A stretch of 64,000 nucleotides of DNA, from assembly GCF_900104845.1 (NCBI RefSeq), contig NZ_FNSR01000001.1:2914001-2978000 (forward strand), read 5' to 3'. Position 1 is the stretch's first letter; each line of letters starts with the position of its first letter. This DNA is from Paraburkholderia caballeronis. Lineage in GTDB: Bacteria > Pseudomonadota > Gammaproteobacteria > Burkholderiales > Burkholderiaceae. Both the position numbers and the translations under genes were made by a program. Positions 51,512 to 61,880 of this stretch are shown piece by piece. A model generated the notes under the pieces. That model was not told the origin of the DNA, did no database searches, and worked only from the letters and a program-made list of their open reading frames with translations.

Positions 51512-52390
51512 TTACCTTTCGCGCGGCAACGAACGCGCCGGATTCCCGCGCCCGCGCATCGCCTGGTACGCCCAGAACACGTAGCCGGACAGCCCGTACA
51601 GCACGAACAGCCCGAACAGCATCAGCGGCGGATCGGACGACACCAGCACGAACGCGACGACCACCAGCAGCGTCGCCGCGAACGGCACCCGATGGCGCAC
51701 GTCGAGCGCCTTGCCGCTATAGAACGGCGCGTTCGACACCATCGTGACGCCCGCGTAGATCGTCAGCACGAACGCGACCCACGGCAGCCACACGAGCTTC
51801 ACCGGCACGCGGTTGTCGGTCGCGAGCCAGACGAAACCGGCGATCAGCGCGGCCGCGGCCGGGCTCGGCATCCCCTGGAAAAACCGCTTGTCGACGACGC
51901 CGATGTTCGTGTTGAAGCGCGCGAGCCGCAGCGCCGCGCCCGAGCAGTAGACGAACGCCGCGAGCCAGCCCCAGCGGCCGAGATCCTTCAGCACCCACTC
52001 GTAGATCACGAGCGCCGGCGCAACGCCGAACGACACCATGTCCGACAGGCTGTCGAACTGCTCGCCGAACGCGCTTTGCGTATGGGTCATCCGCGCGACG
52101 CGGCCGTCCATTCCGTCGAGCACCATCGCGACGAAGATCGCAATTGCCGCGATCTCGAAGCGCACGTTCATCGCCTGCACGACCGCGAAGAAGCCGCAGA
52201 ACAGCGCGGCGGTCGTGAACGCGTTCGGCAGCAGGTAGATGCCGCGTTTCTTAAGGAACTGCTGACGCGCCGCGCGGCGGCCGGCGTCCACCGCGACCGG
52301 CGCGTCCTGCACGGACTTGTTGCGACGGAACGGCCGCGGCAACGGTGCGCCGGCGGGGTTGCGGGGACGACGCGATTTGAATCCGGCCAT
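51512..52390 (-). CDS. pssA: CDP-diacylglycerol-serine O-phosphatidyltransferase
   Basis: 292 residues with about eight membrane spans. The CDP-alcohol phosphotransferase signature is intact in LDGMDGRVARMTHTQSAFGE with the following FDSLSD acidic residues. Makes phosphatidylserine. A basic N-terminal extension precedes the first span. Thirteen bp after psd, so a two-gene phosphatidylethanolamine unit. Confidence 0.94.
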   Translation of the reverse strand: MAGFKSRRPRNPAGAPLPRPFRRNKSVQDAPVAVDAGRRAARQQFLKKRGIYLLPNAFTTAALFCGFFAVVQAMNVRFEIAAIAIFVAMVLDGMDGRVARMTHTQSAFGEQFDSLSDMVSFGVAPALVIYEWVLKDLGRWGWLAAFVYCSGAALRLARFNTNIGVVDKRFFQGMPSPAAAALIAGFVWLATDNRVPVKLVWLPWVAFVLTIYAGVTMVSNAPFYSGKALDVRHRVPFAATLLVVVAFVLVSSDPPLMLFGLFVLYGLSGYVFWAYQAMRGRGNPARSLPRER

Positions 52391-52403
52391 CGGGACACGC
52401 TCC

Positions 52404-53057
52404 TTATGCCGTTTGCGTTTGCAGTTCAGCGAGGATCGTCGAGGAAGCGGACACCTTCTCGCCGATCGACACGCGCGGCCGGCTGCCGACCGGCAGATAC
52501 ACGTCAACGCGCGAGCCGAAGCGGATGAAGCCGTAACGCTGGCCGCGCGACACCGGCTCGCCGGCGCGCACGTAACACAGGATGCGGCGCGCGATGAGGC
52601 CGGCGATCTGCACCGACGTGACGACGGTGCCGTCCGCCAGCGTGATGACGACCGCGTTGCGCTCGTTCTCGGTCGACGCCTTGTCGACCGCCGCGTTCAG
52701 GTACGCGCCCGGGAAATACTCGACCTTCGACACCGCGCCGTCGACCGGCGAGCGTTGCGAATGCACGTTGAACACGTTCATGAACACGCTGATCTTCAGC
52801 GCCTCGCGGTTCGCATACGGATCGTGCGCGGTCTCGACCGCGACGATGCGCCCGTCGGCCGGGCACAGCACCGCGTTCGCCTGGGTCGGGATCGGCCGCG
52901 GCGGGTCGCGGAAGAACTGCACGACGAAGATCAGGATGAGCCAGAACGGCCACGCAAGCCCGAATCCCGCGACGGCGTGAATCAGCAAGGCCACGACGGC
53001 CGCGATCGCGATGAACGGCCAGCCTTCGCGCGCGATGATCGGATGAGGATAATTCAT
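52404..53057 (-). CDS. psd: Phosphatidylserine decarboxylase proenzyme
   Basis: 217 residues, the short form of the family. Two hydrophobic segments near the N-terminus anchor it. The self-cleavage site is Gly181-Ser182 in IRFGSRVDV, which forms the pyruvoyl prosthetic group. [19 protein letters not shown] is conserved. Converts phosphatidylserine to phosphatidylethanolamine. Confidence 0.94.
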   Translation of the reverse strand: MNYPHPIIAREGWPFIAIAAVVALLIHAVAGFGLAWPFWLILIFVVQFFRDPPRPIPTQANAVLCPADGRIVAVETAHDPYANREALKISVFMNVFNVHSQRSPVDGAVSKVEYFPGAYLNAAVDKASTENERNAVVITLADGTVVTSVQIAGLIARRILCYVRAGEPVSRGQRYGFIRFGSRVDVYLPVGSRPRVSIGEKVSASSTILAELQTQTA

Positions 53058-53090
53058 GGTGGCTTCGCTATTCTTGTAAAACCGTAGGAT

Positions 53091-53127
53091 AGCAAAAGCC
53101 GCCCAGGGTTCATCACGCCTGGGCGGC
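53091..53127 (-). terminator. Intrinsic terminator after ilvC
   Basis: A perfect 10-bp stem (GCCGCCCAGG with CCTGGGCGGC) around a 10-nt loop, then TTTTGCT on the minus strand. Separates ilvC from psd. Confidence 0.75.
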
Positions 53128-53208
53128 CTTTGTCCGATGTATCGACAAGCCCCTGCGGCGCCGCGCGGCGGCACGAAGCCGCGCGCGGACCGCGACGGGT
53201 GCGTCGGC

Positions 53209-54945
<1,737 letters not shown>

Positions 54946-56733
54946 TTACAGGTCTTCCGAGCCGAGCAGCATCTCGGTGATGCCCTTGCCGGCCTGAACC
55001 ATCGGCCAGACGTTTTCGGTCGGGTCGGTCTGGAAATCGAGGAACACCGTGCGGTCCTTCAGTCGCAGCGCTTCCTTCAGCGCGGGTTCGACGTCAGCGG
55101 TCTTTTCGATGCGCATGCCGACGTGGCCGTACGCCTCCGCGAGCTTCACGAAGTCGGGCAGCGCGTCCATGTACGAATGCGAATAACGCTTGCTGTATTC
55201 GATCTGCTGCCACTGGCGGACCATGCCGAGATAGCGGTTGTTCAGCGAGATGATCTTGACCGGCGTGTCGTACTGCTTGCAGGTCGACAGCTCCTGAATG
55301 CACATCTGGATCGAGCCTTCGCCGGTGATGCAGACGACGTCGTCGTCCGGGTGCGCCATCTTCACGCCCATCGCCGCCGGCAGGCCGAAGCCCATCGTGC
55401 CGAGGCCGCCGGAATTGATCCAGCGGCGCGGCTGGTTGAAGCGGTAGAACTGCGCGGCCCACATCTGATGCTGGCCGACGTCCGAGCACACGTAAGCGTT
55501 GCCGCCCGTCAGCTCCCACAGCTTCTCGACCACGTATTGCGGCTTGATGATCTCGGAGCCGCGGTCGAACTTCAGGCAGTTCTTCTCGCGCCAGCCTTCG
55601 ATGTCGTTCCACCATGCGGCGAGCGCGTCGGTGTCCGGGCCATGCTCCGCGTGCTGCAACTGCTCGATCAGTTCCTTCAGCACTTCCTTCACGTCGCCGA
55701 CGATCGGAATGTCGACCTTCACTCGCTTGGAAATCGAAGACGGATCGATGTCGATGTGGATGATCTTGCGCGGACGCGATGCGAAGTGCTCGGGGTCGCC
55801 GATCACGCGGTCGTCGAAGCGCGCGCCGATCGCGATCAGCACGTCGCAGTGCTGCATCGCCATGTTCGCTTCGTAGGTGCCGTGCATGCCGAGCATGCCG
55901 AGGAACTTGCGGTCGCTCGCGCGATAACCGCCGAGGCCCATCAGCGTGTTCGTCACCGGATAACCGAGCAGGTCCGCGAACTGGTTCAGCTCGCGCGCCG
56001 CGTCGGCGAGGATGATGCCGCCGCCGGTGTAGATGTACGGGCGCTTCGCCGACAGCAGCAGCGACACCGCCTTGCGGATCTGGCCGGAGTGGCCCTTCGT
56101 GACCGGGTTGTACGAACGCAGCGAAACGTGCTTGATCGGCTCGTACGCGCACGGCGTCTTCGACACGTCCTTCGGAATGTCGATCAGCACCGGGCCGGGA
56201 CGGCCGGTGCGCGCGATGTAGAACGCCTTCTTGACGGTGGCCGCGAGGTCGCGCACGTCCTTCACGAGGAAGTTGTGCTTCACGCACGGACGCGTGATGC
56301 CGACCGTGTCGCACTCCTGGAACGCATCCTGGCCGATCGCGGCGGTAGGCACCTGGCCGCTGATCACGACCATCGGGATCGAGTCCATGTATGCGGTCGC
56401 GATGCCGGTCACCGCGTTGGTGACGCCAGGGCCGGAGGTCACGAGGCACACGCCGACGTTGCCGGTCGAGCGCGCATACGCGTCCGCCGCGTGGACCGCG
56501 GCCTGCTCGTGACGCACCAGCACGTGCTGGATCTTGTCCTGCTTGTAAAGCTCGTCGTAAATGTAGAGTACCGAGCCGCCGGGATAACCCCAGATGAATT
56601 CGACCTGTTCGTCGGCAAGCGCCTTCATCAGCACCGTGGCGCCGATGGAGCGGTTGGCAGAGCCGGTATCAGTATCGGAATCGCTGGAAGCGGGGGGAAC
56701 CGACGTGGAGAATTCCGCGCTGGGCATGTTCAT
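54946..56733 (-). CDS. ilvB: Acetolactate synthase, large catalytic subunit
   Basis: 595 residues. TPP-enzyme features: glutamate in VRHEQAAVHAADAYARSTG, the GDG-type motif CITGEGSIQMCIQELSTCKQ, and the FAD/TPP segments in between. Catalyses acetolactate and acetohydroxybutyrate formation. Three ATGs lie at 56736, 56733 and 56727; 56733 has the better spacing to AAAGGTG. Confidence 0.97.
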   Translation of the reverse strand: MNMPSAEFSTSVPPASSDSDTDTGSANRSIGATVLMKALADEQVEFIWGYPGGSVLYIYDELYKQDKIQHVLVRHEQAAVHAADAYARSTGNVGVCLVTSGPGVTNAVTGIATAYMDSIPMVVISGQVPTAAIGQDAFQECDTVGITRPCVKHNFLVKDVRDLAATVKKAFYIARTGRPGPVLIDIPKDVSKTPCAYEPIKHVSLRSYNPVTKGHSGQIRKAVSLLLSAKRPYIYTGGGIILADAARELNQFADLLGYPVTNTLMGLGGYRASDRKFLGMLGMHGTYEANMAMQHCDVLIAIGARFDDRVIGDPEHFASRPRKIIHIDIDPSSISKRVKVDIPIVGDVKEVLKELIEQLQHAEHGPDTDALAAWWNDIEGWREKNCLKFDRGSEIIKPQYVVEKLWELTGGNAYVCSDVGQHQMWAAQFYRFNQPRRWINSGGLGTMGFGLPAAMGVKMAHPDDDVVCITGEGSIQMCIQELSTCKQYDTPVKIISLNNRYLGMVRQWQQIEYSKRYSHSYMDALPDFVKLAEAYGHVGMRIEKTADVEPALKEALRLKDRTVFLDFQTDPTENVWPMVQAGKGITEMLLGSEDL

Positions 56734-56880
56734 CATTCACCTTTCGAATTTTCGGCAAAAAATTGATCGGGTGCTCTCTGCCGGGCTTGTGGCTCGGGTT
56801 CAAGCGGCGCGTCCAGTTGACAGGCGGGCTTCTTGGGCCGCGCCTCAATTGAGACAGTCACTTTATGTTGCGAACCGCCG

Positions 56881-56909
56881 ACAATAGCGGTTCCGGGCCA
56901 AACGGTCAA
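56881..56909 (-). promoter_or_regulatory. ilvB promoter
   Basis: Minus strand TTGACC (56904-56909), 17-bp spacer, TATTGT (56881-56886), matching five and four consensus positions. It predicts a leader of about 140 nt before ilvB in which I see no leucine/valine/isoleucine-rich peptide. The remainder of the 350-bp divergent region to 57087 has no gene I can support. Confidence 0.6.
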
Positions 56910-57086
56910 GTCGGACGTGTCCGACAAACGGGTGCCGGGCAGGCCGAAACGCCGGGTGCGCCATGACCGGAACGGCGCGCGGCCGTCGCCCGCTACCCTG
57001 GTTGCGCAAAAATTTGCTAGCATCCGCGAGTTTTACGACATTTTTCGAACGATTACGCGTACGCTGGCTGCGGCGCCCTGCACCGG

Positions 57087-57650
57087 ATGGCATCAGACAA
57101 GGAACTCTCCGACTTCCTCGCGGGCGTCGAGAGACGCGCGTTCAAGCAGACGGTCTACGCCGTGAGGGACGACGACGCCTCGCTCGACATCGTGCAGGAC
57201 GCGATGATCAAGCTCGCCGAAAAATACGGAGACCGCCCCGCCGCCGAGTTGCCGCTTTTGTTTCAGCGTATTCTCCAGAATACGATGCACGACTTCTTCC
57301 GCAGGCAGAAGGTGCGCAACACGTGGGTCAGCCTGTTCTCGTCGCTCGGCGGCGCCGACGACGACGAATTCGACCCGCTCGAAACGTTCGAGGCCGAACA
57401 GGGCACGGCCGGCTCGGAGAGCAGCGAGCAGCAGCTCGAACGCGAGCAGGTGCTGAATCTGATCGACGCGGAAATCCAGAAATTACCGGCACGTCAACGG
57501 GAGGCGTTTCTGATGCGTTACTGGGAAGATATGGATGTCGCCGAGACTGCCGCCGCGATGGGCTGCTCCGAAGGCAGCGTGAAAACGCACTGCTCCCGGG
57601 CCACTCACACGCTTGCCCAGGCGCTCAAGGCTAAAGGAATCACGCTATGA
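57087..57650 (+). CDS. ECF-family RNA polymerase sigma factor
   Basis: 187 residues. Region 2 core ASLDIVQDAMIKLAEKYGDR, region 4 KLPARQREAFLMRYWEDMDV followed by GCSEGSVKTHCSRATHTLAQ. An acidic linker separates them. The stop overlaps the DUF3619 start by 4 bp, implying co-translation with a candidate membrane partner. Divergent from ilvB. Confidence 0.92.
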   Translation: MASDKELSDFLAGVERRAFKQTVYAVRDDDASLDIVQDAMIKLAEKYGDRPAAELPLLFQRILQNTMHDFFRRQKVRNTWVSLFSSLGGADDDEFDPLETFEAEQGTAGSESSEQQLEREQVLNLIDAEIQKLPARQREAFLMRYWEDMDVAETAAAMGCSEGSVKTHCSRATHTLAQALKAKGITL

Positions 57651-58081
57651 GCACCGCTCTCGAAACCAACGAAAAAGAGTTCGTGCGGGAACTGCGACGC
57701 GCGCTCGACGAGAGCGCCGCCAGCCTCCCCGCTCCCGCCAGGGATCGCCTCGCCGCCGCACGCCACGCCGCGCTCGCCCGTAAAAAGGCCGAGCCGCAGT
57801 TCGTGCGCGTCGCCGCGCCGTCGTTCGCCGCCGCGGGCATGCCGGGCGGCATCGGCATGGCGCCCGACCTGCCGCGCCGCCGCCGCGCGCGGCTTGCGCG
57901 GTTCGCGCTGGCATGGCCGCTCGCCGCGCTGGTCGCAGGCCTTTTCGCGATCGCGTACGTCGAAGACCAGCAGCGCACCGCCGAACTGGCCGACATCGAC
58001 GCAGCGATGCTGAGCGACGACCTCCCGCTCACCGCGTACCTCGATCACGGTTTCAACGCCTATCTTTCGCGCGCGCACTGA
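57647..58081 (+). CDS. DUF3619 family protein, candidate anti-sigma factor
   Basis: 144 residues. An N-terminal helical cytoplasmic part (EFVRELRRALDESAASLPAP) precedes one membrane span at about 85-107 (FALAWPLAALVAGLFAIAYV) and a short outer tail. Topology and coupling to the sigma gene suit an anti-sigma factor, but the family function is unproven. Confidence 0.78.
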   Translation: MSTALETNEKEFVRELRRALDESAASLPAPARDRLAAARHAALARKKAEPQFVRVAAPSFAAAGMPGGIGMAPDLPRRRRARLARFALAWPLAALVAGLFAIAYVEDQQRTAELADIDAAMLSDDLPLTAYLDHGFNAYLSRAH

Positions 58082-58096
58082 CCGGAGGCCTGTGGG

Positions 58097-58840
58097 GTGA
58101 GTTACAAGCGCGGCCTCGCCGTCGTCATCGGATGTGTGGTCGCGGCGGCGGTGTCGCTCGCGGCCACGTGGCCGCGCTTTCATCCCGCCGCTCCGGCCGG
58201 CGCGATCGTCAGCGCCGGCATTCCCGCAAAAGCGCCGCCCGGCCCCTCCATCGTTGCCGACTTCGGCCCGCTGCCGAACCGCGACAATCCGCTGTCGTGG
58301 GCGCGCCTGACCGATTCGCAGCGCGCGGCGCTCGCGCCGTTCGCGACCGAGTGGGACCAGTTCAGCGACCAGCGCCGGCGCAAATGGCTGCGGATCGCGT
58401 CGCGCTATCCGAAGATGTCGGCCGACGCGCAGAAGCGCCTGCACGAGCGGATGACGGAATGGGTGCTGATGACGCCCGAGCAGCGGCGCGTCGCGCGCGA
58501 GAACTATCAGGTGTCGAAGGACCTGCCCGCGCAGGCGCGCAAGAAGGCGTGGACCGCGTACCAGCAGCTGTCCGACGAACAGAAGGCGCGGCTCGCCGCG
58601 AGCGAGCGCCGTCGGCGGCCCACCGTCGTCAGCGTGCCGCCGACCGGCAAGAGCGAGATGCGCGACATCGACCGCCTCGTCAACGAACGCGAACGCGCGG
58701 CCGCGCAGCATGCGCCGGGCGGCGCATCGACGCCGAACGCGGCCGCCAGCACGCCGGCGACCGGCAGCGTCGCCCCTGCGACGCCCGCGCCCGTCACGCC
58801 GATCCTGCTGCCCGACTCGCCGACCTACAAGGGTTCGTGA
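58097..58840 (+). CDS. DUF3106 family protein
   Basis: 247 residues from GTG (GGAGG lies eight bases upstream). An N-terminal hydrophobic segment (residues 5-25) could be a signal peptide or anchor. The core is a charged, Arg/Trp-rich helical repeat region (KWLRIASRYPKMSADAQKRL, MTEWVLMTPEQRRVARENYQ). The tail is Ala/Pro/Thr-rich. Likely periplasmic; role unknown. Follows the DUF3619 gene by 15 bp. Confidence 0.75.
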   Translation: MSYKRGLAVVIGCVVAAAVSLAATWPRFHPAAPAGAIVSAGIPAKAPPGPSIVADFGPLPNRDNPLSWARLTDSQRAALAPFATEWDQFSDQRRRKWLRIASRYPKMSADAQKRLHERMTEWVLMTPEQRRVARENYQVSKDLPAQARKKAWTAYQQLSDEQKARLAASERRRRPTVVSVPPTGKSEMRDIDRLVNERERAAAQHAPGGASTPNAAASTPATGSVAPATPAPVTPILLPDSPTYKGS

Positions 58841-58938
58841 AGCAGGGTTCGTAAAACAGCGCTCGTCAGGCCGGCTTCCGCGGACGCGTTAGCAGGTATC
58901 CTTGCGGACGTGTCCGTCCTTCGTCCACCGCCCGGCCC

Positions 58939-59457
58939 GTGACCGAATCCGAACCCGTCCCTCCCGCCGAACCCGCCGCGCCGCAGCCCGCCACGATCCG
59001 CCGCCGGCTCGCGGCGTTCGTCTACGAAAGCGTGCTGCTGTTCGGCGTCGTGTTCGTCGCCGGTCTCGTGTTCAGCATCGCGATGCAGCAGCGCAACGGC
59101 CTCGCGCATCACAACCTGATGACCGCGTGGATCGCCGTCGTCGTCGGCGTGTATTTCGTCGGCCTGTGGCATCGCGGCGGCCAGACGCTGCCGATGAAAA
59201 CCTGGCGGCTGCGCGTCGTCGGACCGCGCGGCAGTCCGCCGTCGATCGGCCGCGCGACGCTCCGCTACGTCGCCGCGTGGCTGTGGTTCCTGCCGCCGCT
59301 CGCGCTGCATCCGCTGCTGAACCTGCCGCTGCCGCAGACGCTCGCGGCAACGGCCGTCTGGTTCGCGCTATGGGCCGCGAGCGCGTCGCTCGGCCGCGAG
59401 CGGCAGTTCCCGCACGACCGGATCGCCGGCACCCGCGTGGTCGTCGTGCCGCGCTGA
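58939..59457 (+). CDS. RDD family membrane protein
   Basis: 172 residues from GTG at 58939. Three or four predicted spans with conserved RRLAAFVYESVLLFGVVFVA, TLPMKTWRLRVVGPRG and FPHDRIAGTRVVVV. Such proteins are poorly understood; some are linked to ion or osmotic tolerance. Fourth gene of the sigma/DUF3619/DUF3106 cluster. Confidence 0.82.
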   Translation: MTESEPVPPAEPAAPQPATIRRRLAAFVYESVLLFGVVFVAGLVFSIAMQQRNGLAHHNLMTAWIAVVVGVYFVGLWHRGGQTLPMKTWRLRVVGPRGSPPSIGRATLRYVAAWLWFLPPLALHPLLNLPLPQTLAATAVWFALWAASASLGRERQFPHDRIAGTRVVVVPR

Positions 59458-59607
59458 CATCAACGCGTCACCCGGCGTCGCGGCGACAAACCGCACGCCG
59501 CGCGGCCCGCGCCGCACGCGCGGCCATCCGCATCCGGCCGCCTCGCGCACAGCGCCGACGCGGCCGCGCACGCGAACCCGCGGCGCAGTAACAAGACTTT
59601 CTCGTGA

Positions 59608-59625
59608 CTGTCACGGCGTCGTCAC
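59608..59625 (+). promoter_or_regulatory. Pho-box-like PhoB site
   Basis: CTGTCACGGCGTCGTCAC: a heptamer CTGTCAC, 4 bp, then TCGTCAC. The E. coli PHO box is two CTGTCAT-type heptamers 4 bp apart; the first half here is a full match to CTGTCA(C/T) and the second matches five of seven. It lies 38 bp before the GTG start of the metallophosphoesterase gene. Confidence 0.55.
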
Positions 59626-59662
59626 GCCCCCATGGCGGAATGCGCGTATTGCAACCCGCCGC

Positions 59663-60613
59663 GTGAGCCACATGGCCTCGAAGACGTCCGCGACCTCCCT
59701 CTTCCGGCAAACGACCGGCCCGGGCACCGATCCCGTCGGGTTTCATCCCGGTCCGAACCTCTCTTCGCTGACGCCGCCGCTCGACACCGATTCGCCTTCC
59801 CCCGCCCCCCAGGACGACGACCACCCCGCCCCGCACCGCTACCGCACGATCTGGCTGTCCGACATCCATCTCGGCTCCAGCGGCTGCCAGGCGAACTACC
59901 TGCTCGACTTCCTGCGCCACAACGAATCCGAGTACCTGTACCTCGTCGGCGACATCATCGACGGCTGGCAGTTGAAGAAAGGCTGGTACTGGCCGCAGGC
60001 GCACAACGACGTCGTGCAGAAGATCCTGCGCAAGGCGCGCAAGGGCACCCAGGTGGTGTACATCCCGGGCAATCACGACGAGGCCGCGCGGCAGTTCTGC
60101 AATCTCGCGTTCGGCGACATCCACGTGCGCGAGGAAGCGTTCCACACGACGCTCGCCGGCAAGCGCCTGTGGGTCGTGCACGGCGACCTGTTCGACGGCG
60201 TGATCCAGCACGCGAAGTGGCTCGCGTACCTCGGCGACTCCGCGTACACGCTGATCCTCGTGCTGAACCGCTGGTTCAACCGCATCCGCAGCCGGCTCGG
60301 CTTCCAGTACTGGTCGCTGTCGCAGTACCTGAAGCATCAGGTGAAGAACGCCGTGAACTTCATCTCGTCGTTCGAGCGCGTGATGACCGACGAAGCGCGC
60401 CGCCGCGGCTGCGACGGCGTCGTCTGCGGGCATATCCACAAGGCCGAGATCCGCGACATCGACGGCCTCATGTACTGCAACGACGGCGACTGGGTCGAAA
60501 GCCTGTCCGCGCTCGTCGAGACTTTCGAAGGCGAACTGCGCGTCGTGTACTGGACGGTCATGCAGTCGCCGCAGGTCCAGGGCGCGACGCGCAAGGCGCG
60601 CGTCAGCGCATGA
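59663..60613 (+). CDS. COG2908 metallophosphoesterase (LpxH-like; likely PlcP-type phospholipase C)
   Basis: 316 residues. All metal-binding motifs are present: IWLSDIHLGSSG (DxH), LVGDIIDGW (GDxxD), IPGNHDEAA (GNHD), VVHGDLFDG and CGHIHKAEIRD. Homologues are often labelled UDP-2,3-diacylglucosamine diphosphatase. Here it is followed by a GT4 glycosyltransferase and DgkA behind a Pho-box-like site, the setting of PlcP, which removes phospholipid headgroups under phosphate limitation. Start is GTG 59663 or ATG 59672. The N-terminal 55 residues are low-complexity. Confidence 0.82.
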   Translation: MSHMASKTSATSLFRQTTGPGTDPVGFHPGPNLSSLTPPLDTDSPSPAPQDDDHPAPHRYRTIWLSDIHLGSSGCQANYLLDFLRHNESEYLYLVGDIIDGWQLKKGWYWPQAHNDVVQKILRKARKGTQVVYIPGNHDEAARQFCNLAFGDIHVREEAFHTTLAGKRLWVVHGDLFDGVIQHAKWLAYLGDSAYTLILVLNRWFNRIRSRLGFQYWSLSQYLKHQVKNAVNFISSFERVMTDEARRRGCDGVVCGHIHKAEIRDIDGLMYCNDGDWVESLSALVETFEGELRVVYWTVMQSPQVQGATRKARVSA

Positions 60614-60710
60614 GCGACGGCGGCCCGCGCCGCCGCCTCCACGAGCCGCGGCAACGCGGCTGCAACGCGGTCGGGACGACCGTACCGACCGACCAGAGGG
60701 CCGAGCACCG

Positions 60711-61742
60711 ATGAAAGTAATGATCGTGACCGATGCATGGGAGCCGCAGGTCAACGGCGTAGTGCGCACGCTCAAGAACACGACGCGCGAGCTGACCGCG
60801 CTCGGCCATCAGGTCGATCTGCTGACGCCGCTCGAATTCCGCACGATGCCGTGCCCGACGTATCCGGAGATCCGGCTGTCGCTGTTTCCGAAGCGTCATC
60901 TGCGCCGGCGCATCGACGAATTCGCGCCCGACGCGCTGCACATCGCGACCGAAGGCCCGCTCGGGCTCGCCGCGCGCGCCTATGCGCTGCAGCACGGGCT
61001 GCCGTTCACGACCGCGTATCACACGCGTTTTCCGGAGTACGTCGAGGCGCGTTTCGGCATCCCGCTCGCGGCGACCTACCGGTTCCTGCACTGGTTCCAC
61101 AAGCGCTCGCTCGCGGTGATGGCGCCGACGCCGGTCGTAAAGACCGACCTCGAAAAATTCGGCTTCACGAACGTCGTGCTGTGGACCCGCGGCGTCGATC
61201 TCGACATCTTCGAGCCGATGGACTCGAAGGTGCTGAACACCGCCCGGCCGATCTTCCTGTACGTCGGCCGCGTCGCGGTCGAGAAGAACGTCGAGGCGTT
61301 CCTCAAACTCGACCTGCCGGGCTCCAAGTGGGTCGCCGGCGAAGGCCCGGCGCTCGCCGAACTGAAGTCGCGTTATCCGCAGGTCAACTATCTCGGCGTG
61401 CTGAGCCAGCCCGAACTCGCGAAGGTCTATGCGGCCGCCGACGTGTTCGTGTTCCCGAGCCGCACCGACACCTTCGGCCTCGTGCTGCTCGAAGCCCTCG
61501 CGTGCGGCACGCCGGTCGCCGCGTACCCGGTCACCGGCCCGGTCGACGTGCTCGCCGACGGCGGCGCGGGCGCGATGAACGAGGACCTGCGCGAAGCGTG
61601 TCTGGAGGCGCTGAAGATCGACCGCGCGACCGCGCGCGCCTGGGCCGAGCGCTACTCGTGGCGCGCGGCGTCCGAGCAGTTCGCGTCGCATCTGAAGCCG
61701 CGCGCGCATCATCCGCTGCAGGAATCCAGCGCGGCCGCGTGA
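60711..61742 (+). CDS. GT4-family glycosyltransferase (candidate diacylglycerol glycosyltransferase)
   Basis: 343 residues. N-terminal acceptor domain (MKVMIVTDAWEPQVNGVVRT, FTTAYHTRFPEYVEARFG) and nucleotide-sugar domain (FLYVGRVAVEKNVEAFLKLD, SRTDTFGLVLLEALACGTPV) with the EX7E-type Glu. Resembles SqdX/Agt-like enzymes that glycosylate lipid acceptors. It is 97 bp after the metallophosphoesterase gene. Sugar donor not known. Confidence 0.85.
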   Translation: MKVMIVTDAWEPQVNGVVRTLKNTTRELTALGHQVDLLTPLEFRTMPCPTYPEIRLSLFPKRHLRRRIDEFAPDALHIATEGPLGLAARAYALQHGLPFTTAYHTRFPEYVEARFGIPLAATYRFLHWFHKRSLAVMAPTPVVKTDLEKFGFTNVVLWTRGVDLDIFEPMDSKVLNTARPIFLYVGRVAVEKNVEAFLKLDLPGSKWVAGEGPALAELKSRYPQVNYLGVLSQPELAKVYAAADVFVFPSRTDTFGLVLLEALACGTPVAAYPVTGPVDVLADGGAGAMNEDLREACLEALKIDRATARAWAERYSWRAASEQFASHLKPRAHHPLQESSAAA

Positions 61743-61880
61743 CCCCGTCAGGCCCGACGGACGCCCGCAATGCACCGGCCCTCGCCGATCCGCCCCGCCG
61801 ACCGCGCCGCCCCGCCGGTCGGCGCCTCGAAACCGGACGCCGTGCCGGCGTGCGATACTGAACGGCTACCGCGTACAGCC

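Noticed and set aside
56733..57023. Minus-strand open frame in the ilvB leader, considered as an attenuator peptide
   Set aside because: It lacks runs of Leu, Val or Ile and has no ribosome site at a sensible start; its stop only happens to overlap the ilvB ATG.
59663..60613. Assignment as the lipid A enzyme LpxH
   Set aside because: Position with a glycosyltransferase, DgkA and a Pho-box-like site, plus the longer sequence, fits PlcP better; kept as an alternative only.
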